NCBI RefSeq assembly: GCF_042651065.1
Contig: NZ_JBHSCH010000004.1
Span: 189,300-253,299, forward strand
Length of the DNA stretch: 64,000 nt
Direction: 5' to 3'
DNA from: Pseudoroseomonas aestuarii
Lineage (GTDB): Bacteria; Pseudomonadota; Alphaproteobacteria; Acetobacterales; Acetobacteraceae
The notes below the pieces were generated by a model, which saw only the letters and a program-made list of their open reading frames with translations, was not told where the DNA came from and did no database searches. Positions 28,710 to 36,202 of the stretch are shown in pieces. The position numbers and the translations under genes were made by a program. The stretch's first letter is position 1. Each line of letters begins with the position of its first letter.

Positions 28710-29543
28710 GTGCCGGAGACCACCGCGACGGACCTGCCCCGGCAGGCCGCCGCCGCCCTGGAACGGCTGCGCCTCGCCGCGCCGCTGGTCCACAACATCA
28801 CCAATGTCGTCGTCGCCAATGTCACGGCCAATGCCCTGCTGGCGGTGGGCGCCTCGCCGGCCATGGTGCAGGCGGAGGAGGAGGTGGCCGATTTCGCCCC
28901 CCACGCCGCCGCGCTGGTGGTGAATATCGGCACCCTCACCGCGCCGCAGCTGCGGGCCATGCGCCGCGCCGTCCCGGCGGCGCGGGCGGCGGGCGTGCCG
29001 TGGGTCCTCGACCCCGTGGCGGCCGGCGCCACCCCGTTCCGGCTGGCGGCGGCGCAGGAGATGGCGGCGCTGCGTCCCGCCGTGCTGCGCGGCAACGCCT
29101 CCGAGATCCTGGCCGTGGCCGGCGAGGCCGGCCTCGCCTCCCGCGGCGTCGACAGCGCGCATCCCACGGCGATGGCGCACGCGGCGGCGGCGCGGCTGGC
29201 GCGCGCGCTCGGCATCACGGTCGCCGTCACCGGGGCGGTGGATCATGTCACCGACGGGGAGAGGGCCGTCGCGGTGGCCAATGGCCACCCCTTGCTCACC
29301 CGCGTCACCGGCATGGGCTGCACCGCGACGGCGCTGATCGGCGCCTTCCTGGGCGCCGGGCTGCCGGGGATGGCGGCGGCGGTGGCCGGGCTGGCCACAC
29401 TGGGCGTGGCGGCCGAGCGGGCGGCGGGGCAGGCGTGTGGCCCCGGCAGCTTCCAGGTCGCGCTGCTCGACGCGCTGCATGCGCTGGAGCCACCGGCCCT
29501 GGCCGCCTCCGCCCGCCTGGCCCCGGCGCCCGCCGGAGGCTGA
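28710..29543 (+). CDS. thiM: Hydroxyethylthiazole kinase
   Basis: A 277-aa ribokinase-like enzyme that phosphorylates 4-methyl-5-(2-hydroxyethyl)thiazole in thiamine salvage. Family motifs include PLVHNITNVVVANVTANALLAVGASPAM, WVLDPVAAGATPFR, LRGNASEILA and the catalytic TRVTGMGCTATALIGAF (GxGC with the active-site Cys). It starts with GTG at 28710, preceded by AAGGGAG. I looked for a TPP riboswitch in the 117-bp leader and did not find its conserved CTGAGA/ACCTGATC elements; no thiE or thiD is adjacent. Confidence 0.94.
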   Translation: MPETTATDLPRQAAAALERLRLAAPLVHNITNVVVANVTANALLAVGASPAMVQAEEEVADFAPHAAALVVNIGTLTAPQLRAMRRAVPAARAAGVPWVLDPVAAGATPFRLAAAQEMAALRPAVLRGNASEILAVAGEAGLASRGVDSAHPTAMAHAAAARLARALGITVAVTGAVDHVTDGERAVAVANGHPLLTRVTGMGCTATALIGAFLGAGLPGMAAAVAGLATLGVAAERAAGQACGPGSFQVALLDALHALEPPALAASARLAPAPAGG

Positions 29544-29596
29544 CCAGGGGGCGGCACGAGGGGGCGGCGCGAGGGGCGGCGCGGCGGCGCCTTGCC

Positions 29597-29959
29597 TCAG
29601 CCCGGGCGGCCCACCAGGGCGATCACCGCCTCGATCACCTCGCCGATGATGAAGGGCTTCTCGAAGATGCGGGCGAACAAATGTCCGCTCTCGCGGGCGA
29701 GGTCGGCATGCGCGCCGCTCATCAGGATGATCGGCATGCCGGTGCCAAGGCGGCCCCGGATCGCCTGGGCGAACTCCACGCCGTTCATGACCGGCATCAT
29801 GTAGTCGGTGATGACGAGATCGGGGCGCTCGCGGTCCAGCACGTCCAGCCCCTTCCTGCCGTTGCTGGCACGGACCACCATGAACCCTTCATCCTCCAGG
29901 GCGAAGGCGAGCACGTCCGTGATGAGGAACTCGTCGTCCGCGACCAAGATCGTTGTCAT
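29597..29959 (-). CDS. Single-domain response regulator (CheY-like)
   Basis: A 120-aa stand-alone receiver domain. The acidic pocket is VADDE, the phospho-acceptor Asp is in DLVITDYMMPVMNG, the signalling Ser in ILMSGAHAD, and the conserved Lys in IFEKPF. No output domain follows, so it works through protein contacts. It lies 30 bp downstream of the KaiC-like gene on the same strand and is probably its partner in a signalling pathway or receives phosphate from an unlinked hybrid kinase. Confidence 0.9.
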   Translation of the reverse strand: MTTILVADDEFLITDVLAFALEDEGFMVVRASNGRKGLDVLDRERPDLVITDYMMPVMNGVEFAQAIRGRLGTGMPIILMSGAHADLARESGHLFARIFEKPFIIGEVIEAVIALVGRPG

Positions 29960-29989
29960 GATGTGGTACCGCTCTGAACGCTCGCGCGG

Positions 29990-31429
29990 TCAGCTCCCCT
30001 TCTTCGTAGGGGAGCCGGAAAGCACCATGGACATCTTCTCGAAGCTCGGCTTGAGGAGGATGCCATCGCTGGTGATGGTGACGTCGCGCAGGGAGGGGTC
30101 GTAGTCGCTGTCGCGCACCTTCAGGATGGTCAGCACCCGCCTCACATCCGCTTCCACCTCGACGAAACGGAGCATCAGCAGGTTGTCCATGAGGCTGGAG
30201 AGTTCCGGCGCCGGCGCATTGATCTCCGCTCCGAACAGGCCGCGCATCTCCCATGTGAACACGGTGGTGACGCCGCGTTCGCGCAACTCGTTGGTCAGGG
30301 CCGTGTAGAAGTCGATCAGCCGGTCCGGGCGGGCGGCGGCGCGGGCCATGCCGCTCAGGCTGTCGATCATCACGCGCCGCACCTTGCGCCGTTCCACGGC
30401 CCCGAGCAGCTGATGGCCCAGCCGATCCAGGGACCGCTGCGAGGCAGGCTGCCAGATGATCTCGACCGCGCCGGAGGCGACCAGGCCGCGCAGGTCGATG
30501 CCCAGGTTGGCGGCCTTCAGGCAGAGGCGCTCCGGCGTCTCGTAGAAGCCGAACAGCAGCCCCGGCTCCTCCGGCGTGCAGCGTGACAGAAAATGCAGGC
30601 CGAGCGAGGTCTTGCCGCTGCCCGAAGGCCCCAGCACCAAGGTGATGGAGGCAGGCGGCAGGCCGCCGCCCAGCATCTCGTCCATCACCGGGATGCCGCT
30701 GCTCTCCCGCGCCACGCTCACCGGCTCCTGCGAGGCGACCTGCCCCCAGACGGTCTCCAGCCTGGGATACACCACGACGCCCTGGCTGTTGATCTCGAAC
30801 TCGTGCAGGCCGGCAAGGGCGCCGCTGCCGCGGGTCTTGCGCAGGTGGATGCGGCGCAGGGAGCGGCTGCCGACCAGCTCCTCCCCCAGCTCGATCACCC
30901 CGTCCACCATGGTGTGCTCCGGGCTGCCATCATCCAGCCGGGCGCTGGTGAGGAACAGCACGGTGCAGCCGGCGAAGGCGGCATGGCCCTGCAGCTCCGC
31001 GATGAAGCGCTTGGTGTCGAGCTGCGTCTCGGCGCGGGAACGGGCGTTGAGCACCCCGTCCACCACCATCACCGAGGCCTTCTGCCGGCTGATCTCGCGC
31101 CGCAGCAGCTTGACCACCTCGTCCAGCCCCTCATTCTCCAGCGTGTCGAAGGCGCTGACGAACTGCATCTCCGCGCCCACCCGGTCCCGCCTGAAGAAGC
31201 TCAGCGTCGACAGGAACTGGAACAGCCGCTCATGCGTCTCGGAGAGCAGGGTGGCGAACAGGACGCGCCCGCCGCGGCTGGCGTGGTGGAAGGCGATCTG
31301 GCTGGCGAAGATGGTCTTCCCGGAGCCGGGACGCCCCTGGATGATATAGGATGAGCCGGCGACCAGCCCGCCCTTCAGCAGGATATCGAGGCCGGCGATC
31401 CCACTTTCGATCCGGGGAAGTTGTTCCAT
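29990..31429 (-). CDS. KaiC-like two-domain RecA-type ATPase
   Basis: A 479-aa circadian-clock-type ATPase of the KaiC/RadA family with two tandem RecA folds. P-loop 1 is QGRPGSGKTIFASQ and P-loop 2 is LGPSGSGKTSLGLH; each domain has its own Walker B (SVMVVDGVLN; RRVMIDSLSG) and the second contains KVRDSDYDPSLRD near the C-terminus. Non-cyanobacterial members, often beside response regulators or histidine kinases, are linked to stress and light responses; no kaiA or kaiB is present here. The autophosphorylation Ser/Thr pair of true KaiC is not obvious, so timekeeping should not be assumed. Confidence 0.88.
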   Translation of the reverse strand: MEQLPRIESGIAGLDILLKGGLVAGSSYIIQGRPGSGKTIFASQIAFHHASRGGRVLFATLLSETHERLFQFLSTLSFFRRDRVGAEMQFVSAFDTLENEGLDEVVKLLRREISRQKASVMVVDGVLNARSRAETQLDTKRFIAELQGHAAFAGCTVLFLTSARLDDGSPEHTMVDGVIELGEELVGSRSLRRIHLRKTRGSGALAGLHEFEINSQGVVVYPRLETVWGQVASQEPVSVARESSGIPVMDEMLGGGLPPASITLVLGPSGSGKTSLGLHFLSRCTPEEPGLLFGFYETPERLCLKAANLGIDLRGLVASGAVEIIWQPASQRSLDRLGHQLLGAVERRKVRRVMIDSLSGMARAAARPDRLIDFYTALTNELRERGVTTVFTWEMRGLFGAEINAPAPELSSLMDNLLMLRFVEVEADVRRVLTILKVRDSDYDPSLRDVTITSDGILLKPSFEKMSMVLSGSPTKKGS

Positions 31430-31776
31430 GGGGTTCGCCTTGCTGAGAGTCCGGAGGGCGGATCATTCGCGAAACGGATGGGATATGATCCTCTGGAACC
31501 GCCCGGGCGCGACCACGGCCCGGTCCTCTGGACCATGCCCGGCCAGTGCGGTGATGCTCCGTCCCTTCAACGGACATTCGCGCGTGACGTCAAGACCACG
31601 CTTCTGGCTCTCGCCCTGGGAAAAAGCGGCCGCGGCGGGCTGCGTGGCCCGCCGCGGCAGGCCGGCACGGAGGAAAGCGCCCGTGCCGGTTCCCGAACTG
31701 TTTACAAACGGTGGGCGCCGCCGGGCGCGCGGCCCGCAGGCGGAGCCGCCACATGGCTGCCGCCCACGGCCAGCCC
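31430..31776. other. 347-bp intergenic gap between kaiC-like and DUF892 genes
   Basis: No convincing gene lies here. The part near 31430-31560 should contain the promoter of the KaiC-like gene, but I find no clear sigma-70 or EcfG-type boxes. The part near 31629-31658 holds a strong hairpin with an A-run on its left flank, best read as a minus-strand terminator for the DUF892 gene. Open frames crossing the gap have no ribosome site or recognisable protein. Confidence 0.5.
31621..31658 (-). terminator. Rho-independent terminator of the DUF892 gene
   Basis: GCCGCGGCGGGC (31629-31640) pairs perfectly over 12 bp with GCCCGCCGCGGC (31647-31658) around a six-base loop. On the minus strand the hairpin is followed, after CGC, by five T residues (the A-run at 31621-31625 on the plus strand). 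It lies about 120 nt after the DUF892 stop codon. Confidence 0.75.
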
Positions 31777-32283
31777 TCAGGCCGCCTGCTTCACCGCCAG
31801 CGGATTGATGGCAGAATTCGCCATCTCGTTCAGCAGGCTGTCGGTCTCCTTCTCCTCCGCCAGCGTCGCCTCGATCAGCCCCAGCACCTCCTTGTCGCCG
31901 CGGGCCTTGGCCCAGGCCAGCAACGTGCCGTAGCGCGCCATCTCGTAGTGCTCCACCGCCTGGGCGGAGGCGATCAGCCCCGCATCCAGCACCGGGCCGG
32001 GCCCCTGCGCGCTCTCGATCAGCTCCTCGCATTCCTCGACCAGGCCGTTGATGGCCTCGCAGGTCACGCCCTGGGCGCGCTTGCCGAGCGCCTCGAAGAC
32101 CTGCTGCAGGCGCTCGATCTGGCCCTGGGTCTGCTCGCGGTGCTTGAGGAAGGCGGCCTTCAGCGCCTCGTCCTGGGCGACTTTCGCCATCTTCGGCAGC
32201 GCCTTCAGGATCTGCCGTTCAGCGTAGTAGACATCCTTCAGCGTGTGCAGGAAGAGGTCGTCCAACGTCTTGATAGTGGCCAT
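31777..32283 (-). CDS. DUF892 (YciE/YciF-family) ferritin-like protein
   Basis: A 168-aa four-helix ferritin-like protein. The family N-terminus is DDLFLHTLKDVYYAERQILKALPKMA and helices carry KHREQTQGQIERL, LIASAQAVEHYEMARYGTL and LAEEKETDSLLNEMA, with Glu/His positions that could bind a di-metal centre. YciE/YciF proteins are induced by general or osmotic stress, but their function is not settled. An EcfG-like promoter match lies upstream at 32346-32371. Divergent from a 60-aa stress-type protein. Confidence 0.9.
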   Translation of the reverse strand: MATIKTLDDLFLHTLKDVYYAERQILKALPKMAKVAQDEALKAAFLKHREQTQGQIERLQQVFEALGKRAQGVTCEAINGLVEECEELIESAQGPGPVLDAGLIASAQAVEHYEMARYGTLLAWAKARGDKEVLGLIEATLAEEKETDSLLNEMANSAINPLAVKQAA

Positions 32284-32343
32284 GTCTGATCTCCTGATTG
32301 ACGCCGCGCCCGTGGCGGGGCGCAGCGCGATGTCGCCAGGGCC

Positions 32344-32371
32344 AGAACATCCAGGCGGGGGGCAAGGTTCC
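32344..32371 (-). promoter_or_regulatory. Putative EcfG-type stress promoter for the DUF892 gene
   Basis: Read on the minus strand, GGAAC (32371-32367) is followed after 17 bp by TGTT (32349-32346). The general-stress EcfG consensus is GGAAC-N16/17-CGTT, so there is one mismatch. On the plus strand the overlapping AGAAC-N17-GGTT (32344-32369) is a weaker match that could serve the divergent 60-aa gene. The spacing and the stress nature of both genes support it; there is no experimental evidence. Confidence 0.5.
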
Positions 32372-32441
32372 CGCCTTCGTGCAACCTCGTCCCCCGTTCA
32401 GGGCTTGCAACGAGAGGTTCATAACAAAGGAGGCCCGCTCC

Positions 32442-32624
32442 ATGGCCGACACATCAGGATATCGCTCGGTGCGCCCGCACAATGTCGGCCCGCACGACGT
32501 GCAGAAGGATGAGAAAACCGAGGCGACGACGCGCCGGCAGCCGGAGAAGGCCTACAACACCGAGGTCGCGGAACAGGCCGCCATCACCGGTGCCAACCGC
32601 CCGGAGCAGCTCAAGAAGGACTGA
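32442..32624 (+). CDS. Small hydrophilic hypothetical protein
   Basis: A 60-aa, highly charged, probably disordered protein (starts MADTSGYRSVRPHNVGPHDV, contains KDEKTEATTRRQPEKAYNTE, ends RPEQLKKD). I do not recognise a named family. A strong AAAGGAGG ribosome site 9 nt upstream of the ATG supports coding. Divergent from the DUF892 stress gene and close to other stress-type genes, which suggests a general stress role, inferred from context only. Confidence 0.65.
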   Translation: MADTSGYRSVRPHNVGPHDVQKDEKTEATTRRQPEKAYNTEVAEQAAITGANRPEQLKKD

Positions 32625-32749
32625 GCCGCGCGGCCTGGTTCGTTTCCCCCGCACCTCCCACCGCGCCCGGCAGGGGGGGCGGGCAAGGTTGCGCCGCGGC
32701 GCGCTTGTGTCCAAGCTCGCCGCAGAACAACCTGGAGGAAACGAACTTG

Positions 32750-33724
32750 GTGCGACACCTGCTGGGCCGCCGCGGCCTGCTGGCGGCCCCGGCCCTGCTT
32801 CTGGCCCGGCCGGGCCTTGCGCAGCCATCCTGGCCGACGCGGGCGATCTCGATCGTCACCGGCTACGCCCCCGGCGGCCTGACCGACGTGACCACCCGCG
32901 CTATCGCACAGCGCATGGAGCGCGACCTGAGGCAGCCCATCGTGGTCGAGAACCGGGTCGGGGGAGCGACCTCGGTGGCTTCCACCCATGTCGCCCAGGC
33001 CGCGCCCGACGGGTACACCCTGCTGATGGGCGCATCCTCCCTGGCCATCAACCCGGCCCTGCAGCCCGACCTGACGCCGCGCGAGCCGATGCGGGAGCTG
33101 CTGCCGCTCGGCCTTGCCTACCGCACCGCCTTTGTCCTGCACGTGCATCCCAGCCTGCCCGTGAAGTCGGTGCCGGAGCTGATCGCCTATGCGAAGGCCA
33201 ATCCCGGCAAGCTGAACTTCGGCAGCAGCGGCACGGGCGCGGTCAACCACCTGGCGCTGGAACTGCTCCGGCAGCAGGCGGGCATCGACGTGCTGCACGT
33301 GCCCTATCGTGGCGGCGTGCCGGCGCTGACCGACCTGCGGACCAACCGGATCCAGGCGATGTTCCAGGCGGCGCTGGAGGCCCTGCCGGTGGTGCAGGAA
33401 GGCATCACCCGCGCCATCGCCGTCAGCAGCAAGGAGAGGATGCCGCTCTTCCCCGACGTGCCGCCGGTGGCCGACACCCTGCCGGGCTTCGAGGCGGTGT
33501 TCTGGCAGGGGCTGTTCGCGCCGCGCGGCCTGCCGGCACCGATCGCGCAGCGCCTGACCGAAACGCTGCGCAACGCCACGGAGGACCAGGACCTGCGCGC
33601 CCGCATGGCGGCGCAGGGTGTCGCCATCGAAACGGGGGATGGCGAGGCCATGCGCCGCATCCTGGCCGAGGACACCAAGTTGTGGGGAGAGCTGATACGG
33701 CGCGGCAACATCCGCCCGGAATAA
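32750..33724 (+). CDS. Bug/TctC-family tripartite tricarboxylate transporter substrate-binding protein
   Basis: A 324-aa periplasmic solute-binding protein. The N-terminal signal is RRGLLAAPALLLARPGLAQ; the mature protein starts PTRAISIVTGYAPGGLTDVT, the Bug ligand loop, followed by VENRVGGATSVASTHVAQAA with DGYTLLMGAS and YGGVPALTDLRTNRIQ-like beta strands (here YRGGVPAL). It binds a carboxylate or related small acid. No TctA/TctB membrane genes are adjacent, which is common for Bug proteins. GTG at 32750 or TTG at 32747 both follow a GGAGGAAACG ribosome site. Confidence 0.88.
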   Translation: MRHLLGRRGLLAAPALLLARPGLAQPSWPTRAISIVTGYAPGGLTDVTTRAIAQRMERDLRQPIVVENRVGGATSVASTHVAQAAPDGYTLLMGASSLAINPALQPDLTPREPMRELLPLGLAYRTAFVLHVHPSLPVKSVPELIAYAKANPGKLNFGSSGTGAVNHLALELLRQQAGIDVLHVPYRGGVPALTDLRTNRIQAMFQAALEALPVVQEGITRAIAVSSKERMPLFPDVPPVADTLPGFEAVFWQGLFAPRGLPAPIAQRLTETLRNATEDQDLRARMAAQGVAIETGDGEAMRRILAEDTKLWGELIRRGNIRPE

Positions 33725-33803
33725 CGCCGTTCAGCCTGCCTTCCGGTGCAACCGGTGCAACCCGCCGGCCTCCCGGAGCTTCTTGACCCATCGGGCCGAT
33801 CCG

Positions 33804-33828
33804 GCGCGGCAGGGAAAGCCTGCCGCGC
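33804..33828. terminator. 10-bp hairpin downstream of the Bug-type gene
   Basis: GCGCGGCAGG (33804-33813) pairs perfectly with CCTGCCGCGC (33819-33828) around a GAAAG loop. It lies 80 bp past the binding-protein stop and 37 bp before the GlsB/YeaQ-type gene. Without a T-run it could be either a terminator or a leader structure of the next gene. Confidence 0.4.
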
Positions 33829-33864
33829 GGCGGCCAAAACCCGAGCGGAACAGGGCGCAGCGCC

Positions 33865-34119
33865 ATGGGCATTATCTGGACCATCATCATCGGCTTCCTC
33901 GCGGGCCTCGTCGCGAAGTGGATCATGCCGGGCGACAAGGAGCCGAGCGGGTTCATCCTGACCACGCTGCTGGGCATCATCGGCGCCTTCGTCGCTTCCT
34001 ATCTCGGCCAGGCGGTCGGCTGGTACCGTGCGGGAGAAGGAGCGGGCTTCATCGGCGCCGTGGTGGGTGCCATCATCGTGCTGGCCATCTACGGCATGGT
34101 GGCGCGCCGCCGCGCCTGA
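33865..34119 (+). CDS. GlsB/YeaQ/YmgE-family membrane protein
   Basis: An 84-aa inner-membrane protein with three hydrophobic helices (about 3-20, 28-47 and 60-78). The family phrase is FLAGLVAKWIMPGDKEPSGF followed by ILTTLLGIIGAFVASYLG. Members were called transglycosylase-associated proteins; they are stress-induced and of unknown mechanism. A strong terminator follows 17 bp after the stop. Confidence 0.92.
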   Translation: MGIIWTIIIGFLAGLVAKWIMPGDKEPSGFILTTLLGIIGAFVASYLGQAVGWYRAGEGAGFIGAVVGAIIVLAIYGMVARRRA

Positions 34120-34136
34120 GGCCGGAGACCATGCGG

Positions 34137-34171
34137 AAAGCCCGGGGAAAGCGATTTCCCCGGGCTTTTTT
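34137..34171 (+). terminator. Strong terminator between convergent small genes
   Basis: AAAGCCCGGGGAAA (34137-34150) pairs perfectly over 14 bp with TTTCCCCGGGCTTT (34155-34168), followed by three more T residues. The A/T ends let it act in both directions, and it separates the GlsB-type gene (plus) from the DUF2892-like gene (minus). Confidence 0.92.
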
Positions 34172-34183
34172 CATGCGGCGGCC

Positions 34184-34429
34184 TCAGCTGGTGTGGCCGT
34201 CGATCGCCGCCTTCATCGGGCAGTAGCCCTGCGTGCCGCGCCAGGCGAGATAGGCCCCGGCGCCGAGCGCCACGATGTTGAGCAGGAAATTGGGCCGCGG
34301 CTTGGTGCCGGCGGCCGCCAGCGCCAGCCCGCCCACGACGTACATCGCCTGTTCGGCGACGCTGAGATTGCCGCGCTGCTGCGACTGCGCGGGGCTGTAA
34401 TACTCGCGGGAGTTGGGAACCGGGTTCAT
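34184..34429 (-). CDS. DUF2892-like small membrane protein
   Basis: An 81-aa protein: soluble N-terminus (SREYYSPAQSQQRGNLSVAE), then two hydrophobic segments (AMYVVGGLALAAAGT; FLLNIVALGAGAYLAWRG) and a C-terminal GYCPMKAAIDGHTS. The N-R-x-x-R-x-x-x-x-G-L/A-L layout resembles DUF2892/YgaP-type membrane proteins, which often occur with stress genes. ATG at 34429 follows AAGGAGAACGCGC. An EcfG-like promoter match lies at 34457-34482. Confidence 0.7.
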   Translation of the reverse strand: MNPVPNSREYYSPAQSQQRGNLSVAEQAMYVVGGLALAAAGTKPRPNFLLNIVALGAGAYLAWRGTQGYCPMKAAIDGHTS

Positions 34430-34456
34430 GCGCGTTCTCCTTGCTGACCGCCAGAG

Positions 34457-34493
34457 AACACCCGGACCGGCGCGGGAGTTCCACCCGCGCCGG
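34457..34493 (-). promoter_or_regulatory. Putative EcfG-type promoter overlapping a hairpin
   Basis: On the minus strand GGAAC (34482-34478) is followed after exactly 17 bp by TGTT (34460-34457), the same spacing and the same -10 variant as the match upstream of the DUF892 gene. The region also forms a 10-bp hairpin, CCGGCGCGGG (34467-34476) with CCCGCGCCGG (34484-34493), just downstream of the ABC binding-protein stop. The hairpin may terminate that gene while the GGAAC element starts the DUF2892-like one. Confidence 0.45.
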
Positions 34494-34503
34494 CCGCACC
34501 CTC

Positions 34504-36114
34504 TCAGGCGCGCCTGATGTTCCACATGATGGCGAAGCCCGGCACGCGCCCCTGCAGGTTGCGGTTGATCGCCGTCATCGACTTGTAGGCGCCGACGGGG
34601 ATGTAGGGCACCTCGTCCATCACCACGCGCTGCATCTCCTCGGCGAGGCTTTTCTGCGCCGCGAGGTCGGGCGCCAGGAACCAGCGGTCGCGCAGCTCCT
34701 CCAGCTTCGGGATGTCCGGCCAGCCCGGCCAGGCCGCCGTGCCGTTGCCGCGCAGCGGGAAATGCGCCGCCGGGTCGACGAAGTCGAAGGAGGAGAAGGC
34801 GGTGAACAGCATGCTCCAGCCGCCCTTGTCCACCGGCTCGCGCGAGGTGCGGCGCTGCACCACCGTGCCCCAGTCGCTGAAGGCGATGTCGGCGTTCATG
34901 CCGAGCCGCCGGACCAGGTCGGCGCCGACCTGCGACATGGCGGAGGGCGCCAGGATGTCGGTGGGGCCGATCAGCCGCATCAGCTGGTCGGTGTAGCCGG
35001 CCTCCTTCAGCAGCGCCTTGGCGCGGTCGATGCTGCGCGGCCCCATCAGCGGCTCCAGCCCCGCCTTGGTGGCGAGCGGCGTGCCGGGGGTGAAGACGCC
35101 CACCTCGTCGAAGAAGAGCGAGGGGTCGGGGCCCACCACCGCACTCATGAAGTCCGACTGGCTGATGGCCGGCAGCAGCGCCTGCCGCACCTTCTTGTCG
35201 TTGAACGGCGCGTGCAGGTGGTTGACGCGCAGGATGCCGACCAGCGGCAGCGGGTCGATCGCCTCGATGGAGAGCTGGCGGCTGCGCTTCAGCAGCTCCT
35301 GGATCTCCGGCGGCGGCTGCTCGAACCAGTCGATCTCGCCCGTCTGCAAGGCGGCCGCTGCGGTGGAGGCGTCGGTGATGATGTGCCACTCGACGCGGTC
35401 GAAATGCACCTGCTTCGGCCCCGCCGTCAGGCTGGGCTGGCCCACCGGCGTCGGGCTGTAGTCGGCGTTGCGCTCATAGACCACCATGCTGCCCGAGTTG
35501 AACTCGTCCGCCTTGAAGCGGAACGGGCCGCAGCCGGTGGTGTCGCGGATCTGGGTGAAGGCGTCGGTCTTGGCCAGCCGCTCGGGGATGATGAAGGCCG
35601 GGCTGTTGCTGACCTGCGCCAGCGCCGCCTTCAGCATGGGGAAGCGCTGCTTCAGCCGGAACACCAGCCGCCGGTCGTCCTGCGCCGAGACCTCCTCGAC
35701 GAAGGTGGCGAGCTTCTGGCCGATGGGGCTGCGCTTCATCCAGCGCTGCAGGCTGGCCACGGCGTCCTGCGCCCGCACCTTCTCGCCATCGTGGAAGCGC
35801 GGCCCGTCGCGCAGGGTGATGACGACGCGCCTTCCGTCCTCCTCCTCCACCATCCCCTCGGCCAGCTGCGGCTGCGGGTTGAACTGCCCGTCCATGCCGA
35901 ACAGCGTGTCGTGGATCATGTAGGCGTGGTTGCGGGTGATGTTGGCCGTGGTCCAGACCGGGTCGAGGCTGGTCAGGTTGGCCTGCGGCACCAGCTTCAG
36001 CACCCGGTTGCGCGCCGGCTGCGCGATGGCGACGCGCGAGAGCGGCGGGGCGGCCACCCCGGCGGCGAGGCCGGCGGCGGCGCCCGCCAGAAGTCCGCGG
36101 CGTTGCAAGGTCAT
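34504..36114 (-). CDS. Family 5 ABC transporter substrate-binding protein (oligopeptide type)
   Basis: A 536-aa periplasmic binding protein of the DppA/OppA class. A twin-arginine-like signal (QRRGLLAGAAAGLAAGVAAP) precedes the mature start VLKLVPQANLTSLDPVWTTA, with the family element FHDGEKVRAQDAVASLQRW and the ligand-domain phrase RQALLPAISQSDFM. It probably binds peptides, nickel chelates or glycosides. No permease or ATPase genes are adjacent, so it either is an orphan or serves an unlinked transporter. ATG at 36114 is preferred because it starts the signal peptide. Confidence 0.88.
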   Translation of the reverse strand: MTLQRRGLLAGAAAGLAAGVAAPPLSRVAIAQPARNRVLKLVPQANLTSLDPVWTTANITRNHAYMIHDTLFGMDGQFNPQPQLAEGMVEEEDGRRVVITLRDGPRFHDGEKVRAQDAVASLQRWMKRSPIGQKLATFVEEVSAQDDRRLVFRLKQRFPMLKAALAQVSNSPAFIIPERLAKTDAFTQIRDTTGCGPFRFKADEFNSGSMVVYERNADYSPTPVGQPSLTAGPKQVHFDRVEWHIITDASTAAAALQTGEIDWFEQPPPEIQELLKRSRQLSIEAIDPLPLVGILRVNHLHAPFNDKKVRQALLPAISQSDFMSAVVGPDPSLFFDEVGVFTPGTPLATKAGLEPLMGPRSIDRAKALLKEAGYTDQLMRLIGPTDILAPSAMSQVGADLVRRLGMNADIAFSDWGTVVQRRTSREPVDKGGWSMLFTAFSSFDFVDPAAHFPLRGNGTAAWPGWPDIPKLEELRDRWFLAPDLAAQKSLAEEMQRVVMDEVPYIPVGAYKSMTAINRNLQGRVPGFAIMWNIRRA

Positions 36115-36202
36115 GTGCTTCCCCTCCTGTCGTTCATGCGTCCCGGGGCGCATGAGACAGGAGGGCGGCACGCTCCGCAACCCGTGAGCGGCGTTTCCGG
36201 CC

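Noticed and set aside
26582..29977. Very long plus-strand open frame (over 1100 codons) across dctB's antisense strand, dctA and thiM.
   Set aside because: It runs out of frame with dctA and thiM and opposite dctB. The translation is Arg/Gly/Ala-rich low complexity, as expected for GC-rich DNA where stop codons are rare.
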